IMG/VR virus record: IMGVR_UViG_3300036945_000716
Location: 1 to 23,769 of that record
Origin: a virus
Length of the DNA: 23,769 nt
Reading direction: 5' to 3' (one strand)
Under the pieces are notes generated by a model. The model saw only the letters and a list, made by a program, of their open reading frames with translations. It did no database searches and was not told the origin of the DNA. The position numbers were made by a program, and so were the translations under genes. Of the stretch, positions 16,598-23,591 are shown piece by piece (position 1 is the stretch's first letter; each line of letters starts with the position of its first letter).

Positions 16598-17275
16598 ATG
16601 AAAATTTGGCATATTGGTGATACCCACACGTATCACGATTTATTAAACGTACCCTCAGGTATTGACATGGTTATACACTCAGGTGATTGTAGCAATTCTC
16701 GTGATCCTTACAACAATGAACCTGAAGTAAGAGAGTTTATAGACTGGTACAAAGAACTACCTATCAGAAACAAAATCTATGTTGCAGGTAACCACGATAC
16801 CTCTATTGAGAAAAAATTAGTTATTAAAAAAGATTTTGCAGAGGCTGGTATTCTTTATTTGGAGGATGATTTAGTTGATATAGAAGGAGTGTTGATTTAT
16901 GGTAATCCATACACACCAAACTTTGGTAACTGGGCTTTCATGAAAGATAGAGTTAAACTAGACAGATACTGGCCTCAGGCAATACCTAATTACGTTGACA
17001 TTCTAGTTACTCACGGACCACCAAAAGGTATCTTAGATAAATCTTACAACAGAGATAGAAGATTTGAGATGTGTGGTGATAAATCACTTTTGAACAGAGT
17101 ATTAGAAGTACAACCTAAGTATCACTTATTTGGTCACATTCACAACTACCAAGACATTATTAACGCCGGTATGCAAAAACTAAGTAAATATGATACTTGG
17201 TTTAGCAATGGATCAGTTGTTACTGATAACAAGTTTGGTTTTTTAAGTAGTAATGGAAACATATTTGAAATATGA
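16598..17275 (+). CDS. Metallophosphoesterase, MPPED-like (225 aa)
   Basis: Motifs in order are IGDTHTYHD (residues 6-14), HSGDCSN, AGNHDTS, VTHGPPKGILD and LFGHIHNYQ. The TH-G-P-P-x-G-I-L-D segment is typical of the MPPED/239AB-like branch of calcineurin-type phosphoesterases, whose members hydrolyse nucleotide phosphodiesters including 2',3'-cyclic forms. It belongs to a different branch from the enzyme at 10315. With cREC and HAD just upstream it completes a second RNA-end processing group. It overlaps the next gene by 4 bp (ATGA). Confidence 0.87.
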   Translation: MKIWHIGDTHTYHDLLNVPSGIDMVIHSGDCSNSRDPYNNEPEVREFIDWYKELPIRNKIYVAGNHDTSIEKKLVIKKDFAEAGILYLEDDLVDIEGVLIYGNPYTPNFGNWAFMKDRVKLDRYWPQAIPNYVDILVTHGPPKGILDKSYNRDRRFEMCGDKSLLNRVLEVQPKYHLFGHIHNYQDIINAGMQKLSKYDTWFSNGSVVTDNKFGFLSSNGNIFEI

Positions 17276-17670
17276 TAACACATACAAATAGATACGGAGA
17301 TCAATTCACTTTCACACTAGATAGTGAGCAAAACATTTTATGGGAAGGTAATTTTAATTTCTGTAGAATTGGCTATCCAAATGATTACACAAAAGCGTAT
17401 AATGCTTATGTAGGGGATGGAGGTAGATTAAGTTTCAATGAATTCAAACAATCTGTTCATGAATGGGATGATGAAACAAACACTCACTACTATCCAAAAT
17501 ACGTTACAATGGTTGAATCACTAAAAGATAAAATCGACATGGTAGATCCTTCCGGAGGACCTTACATTGGTGGTGGAGCTAATATGGGCAGGTATGGTGA
17601 AGAATTTGAAGGAATGATTGTAAAAGAATTTGAAAGAATTGATACAGGATATAAAATTGTTGTAGGGTAA
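17272..17670 (+). CDS. Hypothetical protein (132 aa)
   Basis: A beta-rich, acidic protein: TNRYGDQFTFTLD, NILWEGNFNF, a middle region with DDETNTHYYPKYVTMV, then a glycine-rich GGPYIGGGANMGRYG loop and a final strand GYKIVV. The start ATG overlaps the stop of the phosphoesterase. No catalytic signature is known to me. Coupling suggests a partner or accessory protein of the upstream enzyme. Confidence 0.65.
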   Translation: MITHTNRYGDQFTFTLDSEQNILWEGNFNFCRIGYPNDYTKAYNAYVGDGGRLSFNEFKQSVHEWDDETNTHYYPKYVTMVESLKDKIDMVDPSGGPYIGGGANMGRYGEEFEGMIVKEFERIDTGYKIVVG

Positions 17671-17694
17671 TTGATATTTATTATAAAGTAAAGT

Positions 17695-18063
17695 ATGATA
17701 AAGTTAGCTGATCTGCTAAAAGAGAACACAATTACTCCTGATGATATTAATCGTATACTAAAACGTACAGGAGATGAACAAGACCTAGCAGAACCTACCT
17801 GGGATGAATTTACCCCAGAAATATGTAATGATGGGTTTTGTGATATCTTTGCTCAAAAGTTTAGAGAAGAATACCCAGGAGCTGAAATATGGAGTACATA
17901 TTGGAGTATTGGTATGACAATGGGACATGTTTGGGTTAAGTACAAAGGAAAGTACTATGATGCTGAAGCACCAAATGGAGTAGATGATTGGAAACAGATA
18001 CCATACATTCAAAGAGTATTCAAACAGCGAGGGAGATATCCTGATGATATTGAAGTATTTTAA
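17695..18063 (+). CDS. Possible papain-like cysteine hydrolase (122 aa)
   Basis: After a short helical start (KLADLLKENTITPDDINRILKR) the core reads ICNDGFCDIFAQKFREEYPGAEIW, then TMGHVWVKYKGKYYDAEAPNG. A Cys followed about 55 residues later by a His in a strand (GHVWV) and an Asp (YYDAE) is the order of papain-like and transglutaminase-like enzymes. The spacing fits a minimal version of that fold. It could be a protease or deamidase, or the residues may be structural. It is the last gene before a terminator hairpin. Confidence 0.5.
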   Translation: MIKLADLLKENTITPDDINRILKRTGDEQDLAEPTWDEFTPEICNDGFCDIFAQKFREEYPGAEIWSTYWSIGMTMGHVWVKYKGKYYDAEAPNGVDDWKQIPYIQRVFKQRGRYPDDIEVF

Positions 18064-18077
18064 AAAATAATTATAAA

Positions 18078-18113
18078 AAGGCTTGTTTACTCAAGTCTTT
18101 TTTCTTATCTTTA
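18078..18113 (+). promoter_or_regulatory. Terminator with embedded promoter
   Basis: AAGGCTTG-TTTACT-CAAGTCTT (18078-18099) plus T-run forms the terminator. TTG (18083-18085) at the end of its 5' arm lies exactly 20 bp before TATCTTTA (18106-18113), and the downstream bases ATAATATAAATCAAAA match those after 12592. Confidence 0.82.
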
Positions 18114-18138
18114 TAATATAAATCAAAAGTAAAAGGTT

Positions 18139-18372
18139 ATGGAAGAACAAGGAATTATTTTAGAAAGAGCAACGTTTGAATTCTCACAAGATGGGAATTG
18201 TATTACAAGCTCAGATCAATACGAATCTCTAATAATTGAATGTGAATCATCTTTAGGAATCGATAGAGATGAAGGATGTTTTTATGTTTTAAAAACAGAG
18301 AAGTGGTCTATTGACGACGAACAAGATTTAAAAAAACTATTCGACAGAATACAAAAAGTAATTAAAAAATAA
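18139..18372 (+). CDS. Hypothetical protein (77 aa)
   Basis: An acidic 77-residue protein with alternating strands (IILERATFEFSQDG, YESLIIECESSLG, GCFYVLKTEKWSI) and a C-terminal helix (DEQDLKKLFDRIQKVIKK). This beta-beta-beta-alpha pattern suggests a small compact fold. It heads the operon started by the element at 18078 and has the leader AAAAGGTTATG. Confidence 0.62.
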   Translation: MEEQGIILERATFEFSQDGNCITSSDQYESLIIECESSLGIDRDEGCFYVLKTEKWSIDDEQDLKKLFDRIQKVIKK

Positions 18373-18377
18373 AGGTT

Positions 18378-18629
18378 ATGAAAAAGTTTTTAGAATTTAT
18401 TTGGGTATTGATATCTCCTGTAGTAGAGTTTGTAGTAGGAGCAATGATAGGTTGTTTAGTTATGATCTGGGCATGTACAGGATTTGGAGTTTTAATAATA
18501 TTTGCACCTACTATACTTCCAACACCAGAATGGGTTAGATGGAGTGTAATAGTATTTGATAGTTTATTATTAGGGTTATTCATATATGCAGCAATAAAGG
18601 AGGCTTACAAAAAAGTTTATAAAAATTAA
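18378..18629 (+). CDS. Two-pass membrane protein (83 aa)
   Basis: Two long hydrophobic stretches are visible, about residues 7-40 (WVLISPVVEFVVGAMIGCLVM and on) and 55-72 (WSVIVFDSLLLGLFIYAAI), with a PTPEWVR turn between. The tail KEAYKKVYKN is basic, so N- and C-termini should be cytoplasmic. The start follows AAAGGTTATG, 5 bp after the previous stop. No known function. Confidence 0.65.
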   Translation: MKKFLEFIWVLISPVVEFVVGAMIGCLVMIWACTGFGVLIIFAPTILPTPEWVRWSVIVFDSLLLGLFIYAAIKEAYKKVYKN

Positions 18630-18639
18630 AATAAGAGTT

Positions 18640-19026
18640 ATGGAAAAAGAATTTATACCTTATGAACAAGCATTAGCTTTAAAAGAATTAGGATTTGATG
18701 AACCTTGTTTTGGTTATTATAATAACTTGGGAAGACAACAATTTATATTGTCTTTAAGAAACTTGAAAGAAGATAATAATGATTCAATAAATTACTTTTC
18801 AGCACCACTATACCAACAAGCATTTAGATGGTTTAGAGAGAAGTACCATATAGTAGGTGAAGTAAAATTCAAAGGAGGCAAAACCACTAAAACTGCTTGG
18901 TATGATTATGTAATATACTCAGAAATTGATTGGAATGATGAAAATCTAAGTGAACAATGGAAGAAACACGAAGCAGCAGAACTTGCTTGCCTTAAAAAAT
19001 TAATAGAAATAGTAAAAAACAAATAA
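18640..19026 (+). CDS. Hypothetical protein (128 aa)
   Basis: The N-terminal part EFIPYEQALALKELGFDEPCFGYY is a pattern found in many Bacteroidota phage and mobile-element proteins. A central segment APLYQQAFRWFREKYHIVGEV and a C-terminal helix (AAELACLKKLIEIVKNK) follow. I recognise the motif as recurrent but know no function. It ends the three-gene operon from 18139; an AT-rich spacer follows. Confidence 0.7.
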   Translation: MEKEFIPYEQALALKELGFDEPCFGYYNNLGRQQFILSLRNLKEDNNDSINYFSAPLYQQAFRWFREKYHIVGEVKFKGGKTTKTAWYDYVIYSEIDWNDENLSEQWKKHEAAELACLKKLIEIVKNK

Positions 19027-19066
19027 CATTTTTTATAATTCTGTGATATTTATATTAAATAAAAAG

Positions 19067-19127
19067 GTACTGGTCCTACCGATAAAAATATTATGGAGAT
19101 TTTAAAAATTTACTACGGACCAGGTAG
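19067..19127 (+). other. Long hairpin enclosing a 14-codon ORF, before the GIY-YIG gene
   Basis: TACTGGTCC (19068-19076) pairs with GGACCAGGTA (19117-19126) with one bulge and is followed by a GTTGTTTTT run, so it may terminate. The loop holds ATG at 19094 (MEILKIYYGPGSCF, ending past the hairpin). This may be the interrupted start of a gene displaced by the endonuclease gene. Confidence 0.45.
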
Positions 19128-19157
19128 TTGTTTTTAATTTCTCCTTTTTTAGTTAAT

Positions 19158-19868
19158 ATGATAGGGATTTATAGAATAACAAGTCCAAGTAATAAAACTT
19201 ATATAGGACAAAGTATAAATGTTAGTAAAAGGTTAAAGGAATATAAGTACTTAACTAATTGTAAAACACAACCTAAACTTTATAATTCACTAGTAAAGTA
19301 TGGTTTCTCTCAACATATCTTTGAAGTTATAGAACAGTGTAGTGTTGAGGAATTAAACGTTCGTGAGAGACATTGGCAAGACTTCTACAATACTATTGGA
19401 GAAAGAGGATTAAACTGCAGATTAACAGAGACTGGAGATAAATCAGGAAGAATGTCACAAGAATTTATACAGAATTGCTGGAAACCAGTTGTACAGTATT
19501 CACTAAAAGGAATACTCATCAAGGAATGGAGATCAGTAAAAGAAGCAGGAGAAACTCTAAATATATTTAGAACAAGTATATCAAAATGTGTAAAGGGGAA
19601 AGGAAAGTCTGCTGGGGGTTTTATTTGGAAATATAAAACAAACATTACAGAAACAGTGATATTTGTAGATGAAGTAGGCAGTAGAGCAATAGCTCAGAAT
19701 AGACGAAAACCTACCATCCAGTACAGCAAAGATGGTACCTTTGTCAAAGAGTGGAATTCAGCTAAAGAAGCAGGAGAAGTTCTAAATATTCAAGTAACCA
19801 ACATAACATCCTGCTGTAGGGAAGAAATTAAATCTGCTGGAGGATTTATTTGGAAATATAAAAAGTAA
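19158..19868 (+). CDS. GIY-YIG homing endonuclease with two NUMOD-type repeats (236 aa)
   Basis: I take the ATG at 19158 (MIGIYRITSPSNKTYIGQS), where the GIY...YIG motif begins immediately, and not the TTG at 19128. The nuclease domain (residues 1-95) contains SKRLKEY and a catalytic-type Glu in NVRERHW. Two similar DNA-binding repeats follow, about 115-165 and 187-236. Both contain VQYS/IQYS, KEWRS or KEWNS, KEAGE, LNI and SAGGFIWKYK, which is the NUMOD1-like pattern. It is free-standing between phage genes. Codon use is a little less biased than that of its neighbours, in line with independent mobility. Confidence 0.88.
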   Translation: MIGIYRITSPSNKTYIGQSINVSKRLKEYKYLTNCKTQPKLYNSLVKYGFSQHIFEVIEQCSVEELNVRERHWQDFYNTIGERGLNCRLTETGDKSGRMSQEFIQNCWKPVVQYSLKGILIKEWRSVKEAGETLNIFRTSISKCVKGKGKSAGGFIWKYKTNITETVIFVDEVGSRAIAQNRRKPTIQYSKDGTFVKEWNSAKEAGEVLNIQVTNITSCCREEIKSAGGFIWKYKK

Positions 19869-19880
19869 GTTAGAAATAAT

Positions 19881-19911
19881 TTGGAAATATAAAAAATAGT
19901 TCATATATTAA
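19881..19911 (+). promoter_or_regulatory. Promoter, near copy of that at 10971
   Basis: TTG (19881-19883), 20 bp, TATATTAA (19904-19911). From 19876 to 19935 the sequence repeats 10966-11025 with few changes, including the TTTGGAAATATAAAAAATAG core. Confidence 0.75.
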
Positions 19912-19936
19912 AGTATAAATTTAAAACAAAGGTTTT

Positions 19937-20284
19937 ATGATATTTAAAAGGTTTTTCAAGTACACACCAACCACACAAGAGCAACAATTTATAGATATTA
20001 TTGCTAAATTGTTAGATCATCCAAAGACATCTTTGAGAATGACACCACTCACAAATAAGTATTTTCTTATTAATGAGCAGAAACATTATTATGTTTTACT
20101 AAAAGATAGTGGAGTACAAATAACAAACACAAAATTTTCATTTGCAAAGTCTATCCATCCAAAAGCATATGATATGATCATAGAGAATATCCATACCCAC
20201 ATTGAAGACAATCGACAAGCATTAGAGGAAAAGTTATTCAAGAATGAAACAAACATGTTAGAAACAGTATTAACCAGTCTGTAA
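19937..20284 (+). CDS. Hypothetical protein (115 aa)
   Basis: The protein starts MIFKRFFKYTPTTQEQQFIDIIAKLL and then has a beta meander (KYFLINEQKHYYVLLKDSGVQITNTKFSF) and two helices (PKAYDMIIENIHTHIEDNRQALEEKLF). The order helix - strands - helices resembles small phage regulatory proteins. No known motif. It heads a run of short, coupled genes reaching to thymidylate synthase. Confidence 0.65.
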   Translation: MIFKRFFKYTPTTQEQQFIDIIAKLLDHPKTSLRMTPLTNKYFLINEQKHYYVLLKDSGVQITNTKFSFAKSIHPKAYDMIIENIHTHIEDNRQALEEKLFKNETNMLETVLTSL

Positions 20285-20286
20285 CA

Positions 20287-20508
20287 ATGGGAAAAGTAGT
20301 AGCAACAGTACAAGTAAATGGTAATGAAGTTTACCTAGTAGAGGTAGAAGATCAGTATCTTATCTACTGGGGAGAAGCAAAGCAGGAAGGAAAAGCATCA
20401 ATAGAGATATTAACTCGTAAAGGTAAAAAACCTTCTTTCAAAAGAGTAATGAAAGAATTTTTAGCAGCAGCAGATGCAGCACAATATCTAAAATTTAGTA
20501 AATTATAA
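20287..20508 (+). CDS. Hypothetical protein (73 aa)
   Basis: A small beta-rich protein (GKVVATVQVNGNEVYLVEVEDQYLIYWG...) with a final helix (VMKEFLAAADAAQYLKFSKL). It starts 2 bp after the preceding stop and its last base is the first base of the next gene's ATG. No family is recognised. Confidence 0.65.
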   Translation: MGKVVATVQVNGNEVYLVEVEDQYLIYWGEAKQEGKASIEILTRKGKKPSFKRVMKEFLAAADAAQYLKFSKL

Positions 20509-20717
20509 TGGAAGATAAATTAAAAAACCCAGACGCATTTCCTTGTGACAATAAATCAGAAGGATACTCAGGAATGAGCTTAAGAGATTACTTTGCAGCA
20601 AAAGCAATGCAATCTGTTATGACAGGAGAAGGATATAGAATGTATAGTCTACCAGAAGATATGGCTCAAATAAGCTATAAAATGGCAGACGCAATGTTAA
20701 AACAAAGAGAAAAATAA
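20508..20717 (+). CDS. Small conserved phage protein (69 aa)
   Basis: The sequence NKSEGYSGMSLRDYFAAKAMQS followed by YKMADAMLKQREK is a pattern seen in small proteins of many phages, from Gram-positive to Gram-negative hosts, with unknown function. It overlaps both neighbours by one base (TAATG joints), so the block is translated as a chain. Confidence 0.75.
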   Translation: MEDKLKNPDAFPCDNKSEGYSGMSLRDYFAAKAMQSVMTGEGYRMYSLPEDMAQISYKMADAMLKQREK

Positions 20718-20917
20718 TGGCAGCAATATCAGACAACAAGTACGATGTGTACAATTGGATTACAAAAGTAATTGACTCTTGTGAAACAAATCAGCATTTC
20801 TATAAAGCATTAAGGTTAATAGATAACTTCTATAACATGTACAAAGACGGGGATATGTTAAGAAAGTTAAGAACCCTTGCATACTTCAGACAACATTCCA
20901 AAAACAATATAAATTAA
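20717..20917 (+). CDS. Hypothetical protein (66 aa)
   Basis: A helical 66-residue protein, MAAISDNKYDVYNWITKVIDSCETNQHFYKALRLIDNFYNMY..., with regularly spaced aromatic residues. No motif. It overlaps the previous gene by one base and precedes the next start by 1 bp. Confidence 0.65.
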   Translation: MAAISDNKYDVYNWITKVIDSCETNQHFYKALRLIDNFYNMYKDGDMLRKLRTLAYFRQHSKNNIN

Positions 20918-20918
20918 A

Positions 20919-21206
20919 ATGAATAAAAGTAATATACAACCAGTATCAGAAATAGAAGCTGATAAAAGACGTCTATGTGAAATCAGATTTGATTGTTACG
21001 TAACAATGTACGACTCAGGTACAAGATCAGTTGAGGGAGGAATGCTAGGAGTAACAAAAGATTTACCACCACAATGGTTTAAAAGTCAGTCAACAATGAC
21101 CCTAGAGGAAGTAAAATACAAGAGTCATGAATTAATAGGACTTAGGTTAAAGCAAATGTTATATGAATTAGAACAAGCAATTGAAAAGTATGAGCAGAGA
21201 AATTAA
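20919..21206 (+). CDS. Hypothetical protein (95 aa)
   Basis: It begins with a disordered stretch, then a strand region (RFDCYVTMYDSGTRSVEGGMLGV) and a long C-terminal helix (LIGLRLKQMLYELEQAIEKYEQRN). The build fits a small adaptor or dimeric protein. The following small gene starts 17 bp inside its 3' end. Confidence 0.65.
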   Translation: MNKSNIQPVSEIEADKRRLCEIRFDCYVTMYDSGTRSVEGGMLGVTKDLPPQWFKSQSTMTLEEVKYKSHELIGLRLKQMLYELEQAIEKYEQRN

Positions 21207-21348
21207 AAAATGCGTACTAGAAATTCTTGATGCCCTTTATGATAGAGCAGGATTTGATGATTGGTGGGACAATATAGGTGAGGAATTGAATGATGAGATT
21301 ACTCAAGAATTAGAAGAAATAGTTAAACGTAGATTACGAGACAGATAA
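21190..21348 (+). CDS. Small acidic helical protein (52 aa)
   Basis: The frame MSREIKKCVLEILDALYDRAGFDDWWDNIGEELNDEIT... overlaps the end of the 95-aa gene by 17 bp in another frame. It is helical and acidic with an aromatic FDDWWDNI turn, a pattern I have seen in small phage proteins. No function is known. It ends 13 bp before the next gene. Confidence 0.65.
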   Translation: MSREIKKCVLEILDALYDRAGFDDWWDNIGEELNDEITQELEEIVKRRLRDR

Positions 21349-21361
21349 ATAAAATTAACTA

Positions 21362-21592
21362 ATGGAAGATAAATATAGTCGACTTAAAGTACCACAAAAA
21401 CTCTTCGTACAAGGTAAGAAGTACGCTAATAGTAGTGGAGATCTAACAGTATTATGTGCAAAAACTACATGTAACTACTCCAGCAAAACTTTCAAAGGAA
21501 CAGTACTTCAAGCAAAAGAATACTCAATAGGTCATTTCAGTAAGGATTGGTTAACATCAGGTTTTAAAGAATACAAAGAAGAAAATGAATAA
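21362..21592 (+). CDS. Hypothetical protein (76 aa)
   Basis: A basic, beta-type small protein: VPQKLFVQGKKYANSSGDLTVLCAKTTCNYSSKTFKGTVLQ, ending in a helical KEYKEENE. The paired Cys (CAKTTC) could bind metal or form a link. Its end overlaps the start of thymidylate synthase by 8 bp, which links their expression. Confidence 0.65.
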   Translation: MEDKYSRLKVPQKLFVQGKKYANSSGDLTVLCAKTTCNYSSKTFKGTVLQAKEYSIGHFSKDWLTSGFKEYKEENE

Positions 21593-22628
21593 ACTAGATA
21601 AACAATACACAGACTTACTTCAGACCATACTGGAACATGGTGTTGATAAGAAAGACAGGACAGGTACAGGAACAAAATCAATCTTCGGTTATACTATCAG
21701 ACATAACATGAAGGATGGTTTTCCTTTACTTACAACTAAGAAAATGCCATTCAAAACAATTGTAACTGAACTGTTATGGTTTTTACGAGGTGATACAAAT
21801 ATTAAATACTTAGTTGACAATAATTGTCATATCTGGGATGGTGATGCTTATAAGAATTATTTAGATAGATATAATTCTAAAGAAGGTAAAGGATTATTTA
21901 CTAAAGAAGAATTTATTCAATATATAAAAGATAGAGAGAAACCACATCCTGTTATAGGTGAGTTAGGTCCAATTTATGGTAAGCAATGGAGAAAATGGAA
22001 ACAAAAAGATATATTAGAATGGGGTTATAAGGAAGGAGAAATAGAAATAGACCAAATCCAAAACCTAATCAACGACCTTAAAACAAATCCAGACTCAAGA
22101 CGATTAATGGTTAATGCTTGGAATGTTGGAGAATTAGACCAAATGGTTCTTCCACCTTGTCATTATGGGTTTCAAGTTTATACAAGAGAATTGAGTTTGA
22201 ATGAAAGAGATGTTATTTTTTCACAAAGAACATTTATATCAACAAAAGGCTCTTTTGCAGAACAAAATGGTACCCTAGCAGATTACTTAGATAAAGAAGG
22301 TATTCCTCGTAGAGCAATCTCTTTAATGTGGTCGCAGAGATCAGTCGATTCTTTTCTTGGGTTGCCGTTTAACATTGCTTCTTATGGATTGTTACTAGAG
22401 ATGTTAGCAGATGAAGTTAATATGGTTCCTGATCAATTGATTGGTAGCTTAGGTGATGTTCATTTGTATTCAAATCATATTGAACAAGCAAAGGAGCAGA
22501 TTGAAAGAGAGGGATTTGAATTACCAACAGTTCATGTTAGGGATGGAATATATTGTTCATCAATACAAGACGTACTACTATTTGATTACCAATCACACCC
22601 AACAATTAAAGCACCTTTAAGCAATTAA
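21585..22628 (+). CDS. thyA: Thymidylate synthase (347 aa)
   Basis: The enzyme methylates dUMP to dTMP with methylene-tetrahydrofolate. Seen in order: RTGTGT near residue 25, FPLLTTKKM, ELLWFLRGDTN, the paired arginines SRRLMVNAWN (phosphate binding), the catalytic Cys192 in MVLPPCHYGFQ, the QRSVDSFLGLPFNIASY folate/dUMP region and GDVHLYSNH. It is about 80 residues longer than the E. coli enzyme. One insert lies before SRRLM (about 95-160, as in several phage and Gram-positive versions); another follows GFQVYTREL (about 203-240). Phages carry it to supply dTTP for their AT-rich genomes. It shares one base with the thioesterase gene. Confidence 0.96.
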   Translation: MNKLDKQYTDLLQTILEHGVDKKDRTGTGTKSIFGYTIRHNMKDGFPLLTTKKMPFKTIVTELLWFLRGDTNIKYLVDNNCHIWDGDAYKNYLDRYNSKEGKGLFTKEEFIQYIKDREKPHPVIGELGPIYGKQWRKWKQKDILEWGYKEGEIEIDQIQNLINDLKTNPDSRRLMVNAWNVGELDQMVLPPCHYGFQVYTRELSLNERDVIFSQRTFISTKGSFAEQNGTLADYLDKEGIPRRAISLMWSQRSVDSFLGLPFNIASYGLLLEMLADEVNMVPDQLIGSLGDVHLYSNHIEQAKEQIEREGFELPTVHVRDGIYCSSIQDVLLFDYQSHPTIKAPLSN

Positions 22629-23017
22629 TGGAATTAATCTCAACACACCCAATTAAGAAATCTGATCTAGGGTTTCATGGAAATCTATTTGGAGGAAAGT
22701 TACTGGCTTGGATGGATGCAGCGGCAGCTGCCTATGCCATGCAAGTGGCTGACACTCCAAGAATAGTTACACTACTAATTGAGCAATGTGTATTCAAAAA
22801 GCCTGCTAAAGAAGGACAACTAATCAAAGTATATGGTGAAGTTGTAACAATAGGGAACACATCTGTTACTTTGTATATGGAAGCTAGATCACACAACGTT
22901 TATTCAGGAATACAATCAACAATCCTATCCACCAATATGAAATTTGTTCGTATAGATGAAAACGGAGATGCAATTCCTATCTCAGATAGAGTAAGAGAAA
23001 AATATAAAACTAAATAA
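22628..23017 (+). CDS. Acyl-CoA thioesterase, hotdog fold (129 aa)
   Basis: The pattern HGNLFGGKLLAWMDAAAAAYAM (about residues 17-38), with an Asn and Asp at the active site, then VTLLIEQCVFKKPAKEGQLIKVYGEV and VTLYMEARS, marks a hotdog thioesterase of the YciA/BFIT-like type. It would cleave acyl-CoA or related thioesters. Such a gene is uncommon in phages and could alter host lipid or CoA pools. The length is the usual single-domain size. It overlaps thyA by one base and the next gene by one base, so it is a fixed part of the operon and not a recent passenger. Confidence 0.85.
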   Translation: MELISTHPIKKSDLGFHGNLFGGKLLAWMDAAAAAYAMQVADTPRIVTLLIEQCVFKKPAKEGQLIKVYGEVVTIGNTSVTLYMEARSHNVYSGIQSTILSTNMKFVRIDENGDAIPISDRVREKYKTK

Positions 23018-23256
23018 TGACAATTAATATACCGGTTTCCGAATTAGAACCACAAGCAAAGAAACTATACCTAGAAGGAAAATTAACCGAACTAGGGATT
23101 GATTACCAATACAACTGGGTAGATGCCTGGGATGGAGAAAAAGATATTGTAGTGTTTAAATTTAAAAAATACTTTAAAGCAGACAATAAATTCTGTACCT
23201 ATAAAATACATCAGAACAAATCAGAATTAATAATAGAAATGACTTTACCTATATGA
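23017..23256 (+). CDS. Hypothetical protein (79 aa)
   Basis: A small alpha/beta protein (MTINIPVSELEPQAKKLYLEGKLTELG..., NWVDAWDGEKDIVVFKFKKYF, ELIIEMTLPI). It overlaps the preceding and following genes by 1 and 4 bp. No function is known to me. Confidence 0.65.
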   Translation: MTINIPVSELEPQAKKLYLEGKLTELGIDYQYNWVDAWDGEKDIVVFKFKKYFKADNKFCTYKIHQNKSELIIEMTLPI

Positions 23257-23591
23257 ATTTTATAATAGGATTATTTTACGGAGTACTAGCACAAATACTT
23301 ACATTTATACAACTACAGGGTCAATTTAAGTATCAATGGGCAAAAGATAATCCATTTTTAATGGCTTGTATAGGAGTACCGTTATCGCTTTTGTACCTAG
23401 CATCAGTTAAACATATGGTAATATACTTTGAAGGGCAGCTTTGGCCTTCCAGACTACTTGGCTTTGCTGTAGGTGCAGTTGTGTTTACAATCATGTCATG
23501 GGCTTGGTTCAGAGAGCCACTAACATTAAAAACATTAGTTTGTTTAGGTTTAGCAGTTTGTATAATGGGTATTCAAATATTTTGGAAATGA
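23253..23591 (+). CDS. Multi-pass membrane protein (112 aa)
   Basis: Four hydrophobic segments are visible at about residues 4-20, 35-52, 66-85 and 92-110. The ending REPLTLKTLVCLGLAVCIMG resembles the last helix of small multidrug/EamA-type transporters, so it could be a compact transporter of four helices. Its start overlaps the previous stop (ATGA). Function uncertain; membrane nature firm. Confidence 0.7.
   Translation: MNFIIGLFYGVLAQILTFIQLQGQFKYQWAKDNPFLMACIGVPLSLLYLASVKHMVIYFEGQLWPSRLLGFAVGAVVFTIMSWAWFREPLTLKTLVCLGLAVCIMGIQIFWK

Noticed and set aside
19094-19138. 14-codon ORF MEILKIYYGPGSCF as a gene
   Set aside because: Too short and lying in the loop of a terminator-like hairpin; kept only as a possible remnant in the feature at 19067.
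13531-20313. Minus-strand frames inside the + strand protein genes
   Set aside because: They have low-complexity hydrophobic products, no promoter or leader, and lie fully inside well-supported + strand genes.
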